Source: an uncultured Muribaculaceae bacterium
GTDB lineage: Bacteria > Bacteroidota > Bacteroidia > Bacteroidales > Muribaculaceae
Length of the DNA: 6,274 bases
NCBI GenBank assembly: GCA_904501735.1
Contig: CAJGBY010000031.1
Coordinates: forward strand, 1-6,274
Direction of reading: 5' to 3'
Shown: positions 1-6,114 of the stretch, in pieces
Layout: every line of letters starts with the position of its first letter
How positions within the stretch are numbered: the stretch's first letter is position 1
Made by a program: the position numbers and the translations under genes
The notes under the pieces: model-generated
The model's database searches: none
Seen by the model: the letters and a program-made list of their open reading frames with translations, nothing else
Told to the model about the DNA's origin: nothing

Positions 1-13
1 AAAAATTACAAAA

Positions 14-211
14 ATGCCAAAAGCTAAAACTAATTCCGGTGCTAAAAAAAGATTCGTTCTTACCGGAACAGGAAAGATTAAGAGAAAGCATGCTTACAAA
101 AGTCACATCTTGACAAAGAAGACTAAAAAGCAAAAGAGAAACCTTCGTCACTTCACTCTTGTTGACGGTGCTGATGCAGCTAACGTTCGCAAGTTGCTTT
201 GCTTGAAGTAA
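14..211 (+). CDS. rpmI: 50S ribosomal protein L35
   Basis: This 65-residue, very basic protein is bacterial ribosomal protein L35, a small component of the large ribosomal subunit. The N-terminus MPKAKTNSGAKKRF, the following TGTGKIKRKHA and the lysine-rich stretch SHILTKKTKKQKRNLR are the family signature, and the length is normal for L35. The ATG follows an A-rich stretch with no Shine-Dalgarno sequence, as is usual in Bacteroidota. It ends in TAA. In most bacteria rpmI lies between infC (translation factor IF-3) and rplT. Only 13 bases precede it here, so an upstream infC is inferred, not seen. Codons are of the optimised type expected for a highly expressed gene. Identification is secure. 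Confidence 0.97.
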   Translation: MPKAKTNSGAKKRFVLTGTGKIKRKHAYKSHILTKKTKKQKRNLRHFTLVDGADAANVRKLLCLK

Positions 212-351
212 TTTTCTGCTTCGTAGAGATTAACTGAAGTAATCAATTTCTCAGAGATTTTTCAAAAAGAATTTATCGTATTTTTTATTAACCGAGTGTT
301 TAGCAGATAAAAGAGCAAAAATGCCGCTAACATTCAAAAAAAATTAAGAAA
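212..351 (+). promoter_or_regulatory. rpmI-rplT spacer with hairpin around a mini-ORF; candidate rplT leader
   Basis: The 140-base spacer is long for adjacent ribosomal protein genes. Bases 294-304 can pair with 326-335, giving ten base pairs with one G-U and one bulged T, and a 21-base loop. The loop contains an ATG at 321 opening an eight-codon ORF (MPLTFKKN) that stops at 345-347, four bases before the rplT ATG. A smaller hairpin is possible at 228-232/240-244. L20 is known in E. coli and B. subtilis to repress its own operon by binding its mRNA, so an autoregulatory or coupling element is plausible. That role is inference. I see no perfect TAnnTTTG promoter in the spacer. Confidence 0.35.
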
Positions 352-702
352 ATGCCAAGATCAGTAAACCACGTAGCTTCAAGAGCTCGTAGAAAAAGAA
401 TTTTAAAACTTACAAGAGGTCAATACGGATGCCGTCGTAATGTGTGGACAGTTGCCAAGAATTCTTGGGAAAAGGGTCTAACTTATGCTTATCGTGACCG
501 CAAGAACAAAAAACGTAACTTCCGCGCTCTTTGGATTCAAAGAATTAATGCAGCAGCTCGTTTTGAAGACCTTTCTTACTCTAAGTTGATGGGCTTGATC
601 CACAAGGCTGGTATCGAAATCAATCGCAAAGTCCTTGCAGACCTTGCAATGAACAATCCAGCAGCTTTCAAGGCTATCGTAGAAAAGGTAAAGAACGCAT
701 AA
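352..702 (+). CDS. rplT: 50S ribosomal protein L20
   Basis: This 116-residue basic protein is ribosomal protein L20, which binds 23S rRNA and is needed early in large-subunit assembly. The N-terminal tail MPRSVNHVASRARRKRILKL, the GQYGCRRNVWTVAKN segment, the YAYRDRKNKKRNFRALWIQRINAA helix region (residues 45-69) and the C-terminal GLIHKAGIEINRKVLADLA region are all typical. Length matches the family. The ATG sits in an A-rich context and the stop is TAA. Isoleucine codons are all ATT or ATC, consistent with high expression. It follows rpmI on the same strand and is followed 23 bases later by a terminator, so it closes the operon. L20 autoregulation is known in other phyla. Confidence 0.97.
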   Translation: MPRSVNHVASRARRKRILKLTRGQYGCRRNVWTVAKNSWEKGLTYAYRDRKNKKRNFRALWIQRINAAARFEDLSYSKLMGLIHKAGIEINRKVLADLAMNNPAAFKAIVEKVKNA

Positions 703-725
703 GATTAAAATCCATGTGTTAAATA

Positions 726-765
726 AAGAAAAAGCTTCAGTAATATGGAGCTTTTTCTTGTTTTA
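726..765 (+). terminator. Intrinsic terminator after rplT
   Basis: Bases 726-738 pair with 747-759 to form a 13-bp stem with one G-U pair and an eight-base loop (739-746). A T-rich stretch follows. It lies 23 bases after the rplT stop and just before the promoter of the next RNA gene, so it ends the ribosomal protein transcript. Confidence 0.88.
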
Positions 766-767
766 TG

Positions 768-799
768 TTTGTAGGTTTTGATGCAATTTATTAAATTTG
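768..799 (+). promoter_or_regulatory. Bacteroidota promoter of the noncoding RNA
   Basis: TTTG at 768-771 is followed after 20 bases by TAAATTTG at 792-799. This fits the Bacteroidota primary sigma factor consensus (TTTG about -33, TAnnTTTG about -7) at normal spacing. Transcription should start a few bases downstream, around 804-808, and no ORF follows. The promoter lies after the rplT terminator, so the RNA is transcribed independently. Confidence 0.8.
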
Positions 800-805
800 C
801 AATAG

Positions 806-1057
806 AATAAAACGAACATTGAAACTGCGCCATATCAAAGCAGATTGGGTTACTCTTCAAATTATTATGAAATACCGAGACAAGTTTTCTCGTTAATGGC
901 GGGCCCCAACTTCTTGAAGTGTCCTTGCGACCAGGCGGATTACAAAGATGAGAAAGCTCTCAAATCTTGTTTTATCGGAGTTTCATCGCATCCTTTGGTA
1001 TGGCATTATATAGAAAGTCTGTAAATGTGATTTAAATCCATTTACAGACTTTTTTTT
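806..1057 (+). ncRNA. Bacteroidales-1 RNA candidate (independent structured ncRNA downstream of rplT)
   Basis: A roughly 250-base transcript is bounded by a consensus promoter (768-799) and a strong terminator (1014-1057) and contains no credible ORF. A long-range stem joins 829-840 with 993-1004: 12 pairs with one G-U. Inside it are possible hairpins at 876-880/888-892, a TTGGG/CCCAA pairing (845-849/905-909), and a longer hairpin at 942-970 with loop AAGC. The Bacteroidales-1 RNA motif is known as a free-standing RNA in this order, often directly downstream of the L20 gene, with this promoter type and a terminator. Position and architecture therefore support the call; I could not score it against the family model. 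A 6S-like function is possible but unproven. The 5' end is estimated from the promoter. Confidence 0.75.
1014..1057 (+). terminator. Intrinsic terminator of the noncoding RNA
   Basis: Bases 1014-1027 pair perfectly with 1039-1052 (14 bp, 11-base loop). A run of eight T residues covers 1050-1057, overlapping the end of the stem. This is a classic Rho-independent terminator and sets the 3' end of the noncoding RNA. Confidence 0.92.
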
Positions 1058-1076
1058 GTTTGTGTGGTAAAGAAAT

Positions 1077-1113
1077 AATAAAGCCCCTTAGAAAGAATCT
1101 GAGGGGCTTTATT
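1077..1113. terminator. Terminator of the mscS-like unit, possibly bidirectional
   Basis: Bases 1077-1092 can pair with 1098-1113, a 16-bp stem with one G-U pair, a CCCC/GGGG core and a five-base loop. Read on the minus strand, the stem is followed by a T-rich tract (1076 downward). It lies 20 bases past the stop codon of the leftward channel gene, so it most likely ends that transcript. It could also back up the rightward RNA terminator. Confidence 0.85.
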
Positions 1114-1133
1114 TGTTGGAATGCAAAGTGATG

Positions 1134-3059
1134 TTATTTCTTGTCTTCGCTTTGCTTTTCGTCTTCGACTATATGTTTGATTAGGCGAACTCGTGAATCT
1201 ACGCTCATATTTGACATACCGTGTGCCTTAAGAGTGTTGAATAGTGTTTCTTTTACATTTGAGATAGCTTCATAGTAATCCATTACTGGAACCCATACTT
1301 GTGCTATCATTTCAACATAGAAACGGTCGCTTGCGCCAAATAGAATCTTAGGAGCAGGAGATTTTGCCAACTCAGGGACATTGTCGATAAGTGCTTGTGC
1401 AAGCATTTGTCGGATAGCAGGAGAGTCGATCTCTTTCTGTACTTTGAAATTCAAGTGTAGGCGTTGATATTTGCCTGAATAGCTCACATTTCGGAAGTCT
1501 TTGCCAAAGAATTGGGTGTTGAATACAGAAATGATGGCTCCGTCATCGGTCTCGATGAGTGTGGTGCGATATTGAATGTCAGTTACTTTACCGCGGATAC
1601 CTTCTCCAATCTCTACGATGTCACCAATCTTAATACGACCCATCATGAGCATAATACCGCATAATAGGCAGTCGAATGTGTCGCGAAGGGCAACACCAAG
1701 ACCAACGGCCATACCACCTAATGTAGCAATGATACCTACTGAATTAACTTTGATGTAGGCAAGAGCTATAATGATGAATGCTCCCCAAACGACGATAGAG
1801 AAAACCTTTCGGCTTAGGTTTAATACTCCGACATCAGCTTTTTCTTTATAAGTGCGGCGTAGGATATAGTTGAGCAATCCGATTAAATAGTTTATTAATA
1901 CTGCAACAAGTGCTATGTGGAAAATGCGTCGTAATGAGATGCATGCAATGCCAGGATAGTTGATGAAATCGTAGCTATAAGATTCATTCAACCATTCGTT
2001 GATATTGAAAACATGGGCACATTCTATAGTACAAGTTATGAAGACGATGATCAATGCCATAGGTTTGAATAGGCGATTGAATGTGAATGGACGCCATGAT
2101 TTCAAGTAGGCATCTTCGTCTTTCTTACGCCAGTAGCGTTCGCAGCGTTCGAGATAGTAGTAGTAGCATGATAGTACTAATAGACCATTAATATATAGTG
2201 ACCAAGCTAATGCAATGTGTATTGAAAGGTAGTAGTAACCGAAGAAGTTCATTGCAAAGCATAATATTGTAAGGGTGATAGCTACAAAACTTACATAGCG
2301 GTCAAATTTCATAATTTTCTTGTGTAGAAATATGATGATGGCCAATTGTGCAATTATGCTTGCTAAAAGTAGGATAGGGTATGTGACGCGAATAACATAG
2401 ATATTTACCAATGTTATGCGATATAAAATGATGAAAAGTGTAATTACTACCAAAGGAAGGTATGATATAATAGTTGGTATCAATTGATCTCCTCTTACTC
2501 GTAATAGCACGCTATAGATTAGGAAGATGCAAAGTAAGCACATTTCGATGGCCAAATTTAGTGCCGATTCAAAGAATGGATTATTGGTGAATGTAAACCT
2601 GATTATGAAATATGTTAGCGTAACAGCAATCCAGCCACAGAAGGTGTGGAAAATTACAGGATATTTGAGAGCAAACTCCCATTGTTGTGGTAGTCTCTTG
2701 AAAATAAATAAACTTCCTAAGAGAAATCCAACGATAAATGCTATTAAACCCGATAGAAGTATGAGATAAGTTTCTGTAGCCCATCTGTCGTGGAAGTCCC
2801 AGCCATAGTATTGTGAAGATGTGAACATGCTTGCCATTGACTTAGTGCATGCGCTAAGATGTGAGAGGAATTCAGATCCAAAAACATTGTGGGTTGGCTC
2901 TCTGTCGGGTAGAAGCAATAATGAGTTTAGAATATAGTTGTAATTTTGGTCGATTTCTTTTTGAAGAAAATCAACTTCTGCAACAAGATGTTCATATTGT
3001 TGCATATCTGTTGAGATAGAATCATGCCAGTTTTTTAGGTTGGTTAATACGAGGCCCAA
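1134..3059 (-). CDS. MscS-family mechanosensitive ion channel, portion downstream of the in-frame stop
   Basis: This 641-codon ORF encodes the membrane part of a large MscS-like channel, which in the family releases solutes from the cytoplasm on membrane tension. Residues 1-45 are polar and helical, probably coiled coil. About ten hydrophobic segments follow between residues 97 and 437. The pore helix lies near 440-472 (VGIIATLGGMAVGLGVALRD), then the MscS beta domain with GRIKIGDIVEIGEGIRGKVTDIQYRTT and the SVFNTQFF motif, and an alpha-beta C-terminal domain to about 620. The first possible start is a TTG at 3059; the first ATG is at 3005. Both lie in the same frame as the upstream signal-peptide ORF, separated from it only by a TGA, so independent initiation is doubtful. 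No symbol is given because E. coli MscS is far smaller. Confidence 0.85.
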   Translation of the reverse strand: MGLVLTNLKNWHDSISTDMQQYEHLVAEVDFLQKEIDQNYNYILNSLLLLPDREPTHNVFGSEFLSHLSACTKSMASMFTSSQYYGWDFHDRWATETYLILLSGLIAFIVGFLLGSLFIFKRLPQQWEFALKYPVIFHTFCGWIAVTLTYFIIRFTFTNNPFFESALNLAIEMCLLCIFLIYSVLLRVRGDQLIPTIISYLPLVVITLFIILYRITLVNIYVIRVTYPILLLASIIAQLAIIIFLHKKIMKFDRYVSFVAITLTILCFAMNFFGYYYLSIHIALAWSLYINGLLVLSCYYYYLERCERYWRKKDEDAYLKSWRPFTFNRLFKPMALIIVFITCTIECAHVFNINEWLNESYSYDFINYPGIACISLRRIFHIALVAVLINYLIGLLNYILRRTYKEKADVGVLNLSRKVFSIVVWGAFIIIALAYIKVNSVGIIATLGGMAVGLGVALRDTFDCLLCGIMLMMGRIKIGDIVEIGEGIRGKVTDIQYRTTLIETDDGAIISVFNTQFFGKDFRNVSYSGKYQRLHLNFKVQKEIDSPAIRQMLAQALIDNVPELAKSPAPKILFGASDRFYVEMIAQVWVPVMDYYEAISNVKETLFNTLKAHGMSNMSVDSRVRLIKHIVEDEKQSEDKK

Positions 3060-3077
3060 ATTGTTGATTCCTTCTTC

Positions 3078-3080
3078 TCA
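3078..3080 (-). other. In-frame TGA splitting the channel gene
   Basis: Read on the minus strand the codons are AAA AGT TGA GAA GAA GGA, so the stop falls inside a continuous frame. The stop codons of rpmI, rplT, eno, the channel gene and the DUF1460 gene are all TAA, making this the only TGA terminating any real frame here. The small number of genes does not allow a conclusion about altered decoding. Confidence 0.9.
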
Positions 3081-3524
3081 ACTTTTGCGTGCTTCATTAT
3101 TGAGAATCTCGGGATTGATTTCTTCTAATGTTTTTTGAAGTTGTTCGCAACGAGATATTGATCGTTCATATGAAGTCTTCCATGATACAATAGGAAGTTT
3201 GTTTCGATGAAAGTCGTGGCATAATTTTTGAGCATTTTCAGATGCAAAGGCATTACCAAAAATGTATTGTTCTTGTTGCGAGTATAGACTTAGCTTTGCT
3301 GAGGATAGTTCTTTGTGATACTCTTGTATTTGAAGTTTATAGTTGTCGCGTGCATCAAGAAAACTTTCTTCAATGGAATTGATGTAAGCTAAGAATACCT
3401 CAAGCTCGGAGCCGAGCATAATGGTAGTTTCGTTGATGTCATTTCCTTTTAATACCGCATGTAACGATAAAGAGTGAAATAAAAGAATTATCCCGGTGAT
3501 TAATATTCGTGTTAGTTTTGTCAT
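3078..3524 (-). CDS. N-terminal periplasmic part of the MscS-family channel (ends at in-frame TGA)
   Basis: This 148-residue ORF begins with a signal peptide (residues 1-23: basic MTKLTR, hydrophobic ILITGIILLFHSLSL, then a likely cut after HA). The rest is polar and largely helical, with LYSQQEQYIFGNAF near residues 80-93 and a KLPIVSWKTSYERSISRCEQLQKTLEEI stretch near 109-136 that looks like coiled coil. I recognise it as the usual N-terminal periplasmic region of large Bacteroidales MscS-type channels. It shares frame and direction with the channel ORF, whose first codon lies 18 bases beyond the TGA. The ATG at 3524 follows a consensus promoter with a short leader. If translated alone it would be a small exported protein; a genuine separate gene is the less likely reading. 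Confidence 0.7.
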   Translation of the reverse strand: MTKLTRILITGIILLFHSLSLHAVLKGNDINETTIMLGSELEVFLAYINSIEESFLDARDNYKLQIQEYHKELSSAKLSLYSQQEQYIFGNAFASENAQKLCHDFHRNKLPIVSWKTSYERSISRCEQLQKTLEEINPEILNNEARKS

Positions 3525-3557
3525 AGATAATAATTAGTTGTATGTAATACATGTAGG

Positions 3558-3589
3558 CAAAGTTATGAAAAATGGAAGAAAATAGCAAA
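3558..3589 (-). promoter_or_regulatory. Bacteroidota promoter of the channel gene
   Basis: On the minus strand, TTTG (3589-3586) is followed after 20 bases by TAACTTTG (3565-3558), a perfect match to the Bacteroidota consensus at normal spacing. Transcription should begin near 3551, giving a leader of about 25-30 bases before ATG 3524. An intact promoter suggests the interrupted gene is still transcribed. Confidence 0.82.
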
Positions 3590-3678
3590 TGTTAATAAGA
3601 TGTTGTGTTATAGATGAATCTTATTGATTGATAAAAATTAATGATGTAAAAATTAAGGATAGGTGCGTGAATGATTTG

Positions 3679-3686
3679 TATCTTTG
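3679..3686 (+). promoter_or_regulatory. eno: -7 element of the eno promoter
   Basis: TATCTTTG at 3679-3686 matches TAnnTTTG exactly and lies 53 bases before the ATG at 3740. No clear TTTG is seen 19-21 bases upstream, so the -33 half is weak. Transcription would start around 3690-3694, leaving a leader of about 45-50 bases. This places the element inside the longer reading frame that opens at 3671, which argues against that start. Confidence 0.65.
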
Positions 3687-3739
3687 GGAACAATAGTTTG
3701 ACGGCGTTGTTTTATTGTTATATGATAAAAATAGAAGAT

Positions 3740-5011
3740 ATGAAAATAAAGAATGTGAAAGCTCGTGAAATATTAGATTCGCGTGGAAATCCTACGATAG
3801 AAGTGGATGTGAAGTTGGAAAATGGTATAATAGGGCGAGCTTCAGTGCCATCGGGCGCTTCGACTGGCGTGAGTGAGGCGGTGGAGTTGCGTGATGGAGA
3901 TAGTGGTAGGTATGGTGGTAAAGGTGTATTGAAGGCTGTTGCCAATGTGAATGGTGAGATTGCTGATGTTATTGTGGGAATGAGTGTGGAAAGTCAGGCT
4001 TTGATTGATGAAACGCTTGTTGCGCTTGATGGAACGCGAGATAAATCTCGTTTGGGTGCAAATGCAATACTTGGGGTGTCGCTTGCAGCTGCTAAGGCTG
4101 CAGCTTTGCATTATGGTGTACCTCTATATCGTTATATAGGAGGTGTGGATGCATCGGTTTTACCTATACCAATGATGAATATTCTTAATGGTGGAGCGCA
4201 TAGTAGTGCGCCTATTGCATTTCAAGAGTTTATGATACGGCCTGTGGGAGCTGATACTTTTGCTGAGGGATTGCGTATGGGCTCCGAGGTGTTTCATTCG
4301 TTGAAGTCTATTCTCAGTAAGCGTGGTTTTTCGACATCGGTTGGTGATGAAGGAGGTTTTGCTCCAGAATTGTCGAGTGCAGAAGATGCGCTTAGGTTGA
4401 TTGTGGAGGCTATTGTGAAAGCCGGCTACGAACCAGGGCAGGATGTAACGATTGCTCTTGATTGTGCTGCGTCGGAATTCTATCGTGATGGGGTGTATGA
4501 TTATACTTGGAAAGAAACGAATGGCAGGGTGCTGACCTCGGTGGAGCAAGTGGGATATTTGCGGTATTTGGTTGAGAAATATCCGATTGATTCGATCGAA
4601 GATGGTATGGCTGAAGACGATTGGCAAGGTTGGCGATTGCTTACTAAGTCAATAGGGCATAAAGTGCAATTGGTGGGCGATGATTTGTTTGCTACTAATG
4701 TTGAGCTGTTGCGAAAAGGAATAGAAATAGGATGCGCGAATGCATTGTTGGTGAAGGTTAATCAAATAGGTACATTGACCGAGGCGTTGAGGGCTGTAGA
4801 GTTGGCGAAACGCAATGGCTATTCGGTGGTAGTGTCGCATCGAAGTGGTGAAACCGAGGATACGACTATTGCTGATGTTGCTGTGGCTGTGAATGCGGGA
4901 CAGATTAAGACGGGCTCGGTGAGTAGAAGTGAACGAGTGGCCAAATATAATAGATTATTAAGGATTGAAGAAGAATTGGGTGTCGTTGGTCAGTATGGAT
5001 TTGGTGATTAA
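3740..5011 (+). CDS. eno: Enolase (phosphopyruvate hydratase)
   Basis: Enolase interconverts 2-phosphoglycerate and phosphoenolpyruvate in glycolysis, in the cytoplasm. From ATG 3740 the protein has 423 residues, a normal length, and begins MKIKNVKAREILDSRGNPT as family members do. The active site looks complete: SGASTG loop (38-43), His154, Glu163, Glu204 in GDEGGFAP, metal ligands Asp241, Glu287 and Asp314, catalytic Lys339 in LVKVNQIG, SHRSG at 366-370 and Lys390. The frame also opens at ATG 3671 and ATG 3722, but the extra residues do not look like enolase and 3671 lies upstream of the predicted transcription start. Codon use is less optimised than in rpmI and rplT, with many ATA and TTG codons. 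It is probably monocistronic and ends at a shared terminator. Confidence 0.96.
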   Translation: MKIKNVKAREILDSRGNPTIEVDVKLENGIIGRASVPSGASTGVSEAVELRDGDSGRYGGKGVLKAVANVNGEIADVIVGMSVESQALIDETLVALDGTRDKSRLGANAILGVSLAAAKAAALHYGVPLYRYIGGVDASVLPIPMMNILNGGAHSSAPIAFQEFMIRPVGADTFAEGLRMGSEVFHSLKSILSKRGFSTSVGDEGGFAPELSSAEDALRLIVEAIVKAGYEPGQDVTIALDCAASEFYRDGVYDYTWKETNGRVLTSVEQVGYLRYLVEKYPIDSIEDGMAEDDWQGWRLLTKSIGHKVQLVGDDLFATNVELLRKGIEIGCANALLVKVNQIGTLTEALRAVELAKRNGYSVVVSHRSGETEDTTIADVAVAVNAGQIKTGSVSRSERVAKYNRLLRIEEELGVVGQYGFGD

Positions 5012-5016
5012 AGGAA

Positions 5017-5049
5017 AAAAGCAGTTTTCTCTGAGAGGAAACTGCTTTT
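5017..5049. terminator. Bidirectional terminator between eno and the DUF1460 gene
   Basis: Bases 5017-5031 pair with 5035-5049 (15 bp with one G-U, loop TGA). Four T residues close the plus-strand side and six A residues (T on the minus strand) close the other. It occupies most of the 48-base gap between two convergent stop codons, so it should serve both transcripts. Confidence 0.88.
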
Positions 5050-5059
5050 GTGTAGTTTG

Positions 5060-5923
5060 TTATTCTTTAATGCGGAAAACTCTAACTCCAATGCAACTGC
5101 GAACGCGTTCGAGGTATTCAAAGAATGTGTATTTCTCGAGTTGAACTTTGCCGCCACTCATAGAAGCATTGATGAAATATAATTCGTTGTTTTCTTTGAT
5201 GACAAGTCCTAAGTGTGATACATCAAGACCTTTGATATTTGTAACCATTGCAATGAAATCCCCGCTCTTGAAAGTTGCTTTAGAACTTTTTGCATTGATG
5301 TCTTCTTTTTTAATATAAGGAAAACGGTGAGAGCGGAATCCGATTTCATTATTTTTTATTTTGTTGAACATTTCATCTTCTTTGAGTGATGCATAGGCAT
5401 CTCTGTGTTTACTCATAAAGTCGATGGTTTTTACTATGTATTTGCATTTGCTGAAGTCTGGCGTGATGTCTTTGAGGTTGTCGCGAGATGAATTGTTGAT
5501 AATCCATTCGCTGATGTAGTGTAGGCGAGATGAATAGTCGCCAATTACGCCATTGCGGTATCTTACTGATTCGAGATTGTTGGCATAGTCTCTCCAACTT
5601 GTGCGATTTGATAGAGTGGTGCGTGTGAGTGCATAAAGTGTTTCAACGAAAGTTGTGCAATCTAATTCGTCGATATTAATAGTTAGCTGTTCTGTCTCTC
5701 CTTCCAATGTATGTGCTACGTATGGTGTGCCGAGAAGCTTGTTTGCATAGAATACCACCAACTCATTGCTTGTTTTTAGATTGCTTTTTAATCCCTCATT
5801 TAATAAGGTATTGATTTTGTTGGTGTCGTTTTCGCAATGGAAACGCATATCCATAGGTGAAGCGGCGAATGTTACTATGCTAAAAGTGATGTTAAGTATA
5901 ACTGTTAGTAATATTTTTTTCAT
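5060..5923 (-). CDS. Secreted DUF1460 (N-acetylmuramoyl-L-alanine amidase-like) protein
   Basis: This 287-residue protein has a signal peptide (MKKILLTVILNITFSIVTFAA, cut near residue 21) and no lipobox, so it should act in the periplasm. The body matches the DUF1460 family, a cysteine-hydrolase fold related to NlpC/P60 and linked to peptidoglycan cleavage. Visible landmarks are GTPYVAHTLE (65-74), the likely nucleophile Cys89 in ELDCTTFVET, the RYRNG segment near 121-125, GDFIAMV (221-227), the likely catalytic His237 in DVSHLGLVI, and YFINAS (249-254) ahead of a C-terminal RVRSCIGVRVFRI. Length is normal and the catalytic pair is present, so it is probably active. The precise bond cut cannot be told from sequence. 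It converges on eno and seems to be a single-gene unit. Confidence 0.9.
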   Translation of the reverse strand: MKKILLTVILNITFSIVTFAASPMDMRFHCENDTNKINTLLNEGLKSNLKTSNELVVFYANKLLGTPYVAHTLEGETEQLTINIDELDCTTFVETLYALTRTTLSNRTSWRDYANNLESVRYRNGVIGDYSSRLHYISEWIINNSSRDNLKDITPDFSKCKYIVKTIDFMSKHRDAYASLKEDEMFNKIKNNEIGFRSHRFPYIKKEDINAKSSKATFKSGDFIAMVTNIKGLDVSHLGLVIKENNELYFINASMSGGKVQLEKYTFFEYLERVRSCIGVRVFRIKE

Positions 5924-5960
5924 AATTAATATATGTATTTATGATGTTTTAAATTTTCTG

Positions 5961-5968
5961 CAAAAATA
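5961..5968 (-). promoter_or_regulatory. -7 element of the DUF1460 gene promoter
   Basis: On the minus strand TATTTTTG (5968-5961) matches TAnnTTTG and lies 37 bases ahead of the ATG at 5923. No clear TTTG is visible about 20 bases further upstream, so support comes from the -7 half and its position only. The region is very A/T-rich, so a chance match is possible. Confidence 0.5.
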
Positions 5969-6096
5969 CGAGATTTTTTTCGATTTTTGGTTTTCTGGGT
6001 GGATAAATGTGTTTTTGTGTTGAAATATAGGATGTTATGAGGTGGTTATAGGAGTGGGGAATTGAGAAAAAACTGATATACAACATTTTTTAACAC

Positions 6097-6104
6097 TAAT
6101 TTTG
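6097..6104 (+). promoter_or_regulatory. Upstream promoter (P1) of the putative rRNA operon
   Basis: TAATTTTG at 6097-6104 matches TAnnTTTG and points right, 41 bases ahead of a stronger promoter. Only a partial -33 match (CTG at 6073-6075) is seen at suitable spacing. Tandem promoters are common before rRNA operons in bacteria, which adds some weight. Confidence 0.45.
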
Positions 6105-6114
6105 TGTGAAATAT

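Larger units (their letters stand above)
1134..3524 (-). pseudogene. MscS-family channel gene interrupted by an in-frame TGA (whole locus)
   Basis: The frame that opens at ATG 3524 runs to TAA at 1136-1134, 797 codons in all, with one internal stop: TGA at 3080-3078 (codon 149). After it the frame continues as E-E-G-I-N-N-L-G-L-V with no gap or shift. The first 148 residues have a signal peptide and helical, polar sequence but no membrane or channel domain of their own. The part after the stop has the membrane domain but no signal peptide. From memory, large Bacteroidales MscS-family proteins carry both parts in one chain of just under 800 residues. I infer one gene broken by a point mutation, or read through, or a base error. 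A CGA-to-TGA transition is the simplest route. Confidence 0.7.

Noticed and set aside
901..920. Short GGGCCCC and ACTT/AAGT palindromes as a separate operator
   Set aside because: They lie within the noncoding RNA and are better explained as parts of its fold; the stems are too short to support a protein-binding site.
2527..2769. Plus-strand ORF opposite the channel gene
   Set aside because: It lies inside the coding strand of the membrane domain, has no domain or promoter, and is a shadow frame; the same holds for 1576-1758 and 2581-2784.
3078..3080. TGA read as an amino acid through a variant genetic code
   Set aside because: All other real genes use TGG for tryptophan and contain no in-frame TGA, and a single event is better explained by mutation or base error. 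Bacteroidales hosts are not known to recode TGA.
4160..4627. Minus-strand ORF of 155 codons opposite enolase
   Set aside because: It lies wholly inside the well-supported eno gene, has a histidine- and arginine-rich composition typical of an antisense shadow, and has no recognisable domain.
5766..6023. Plus-strand ORF of 85 codons over the start of the DUF1460 gene
   Set aside because: It overlaps the signal-peptide region of a well-supported gene on the other strand and its hydrophobic stretch is a product of the A/T-rich promoter region.
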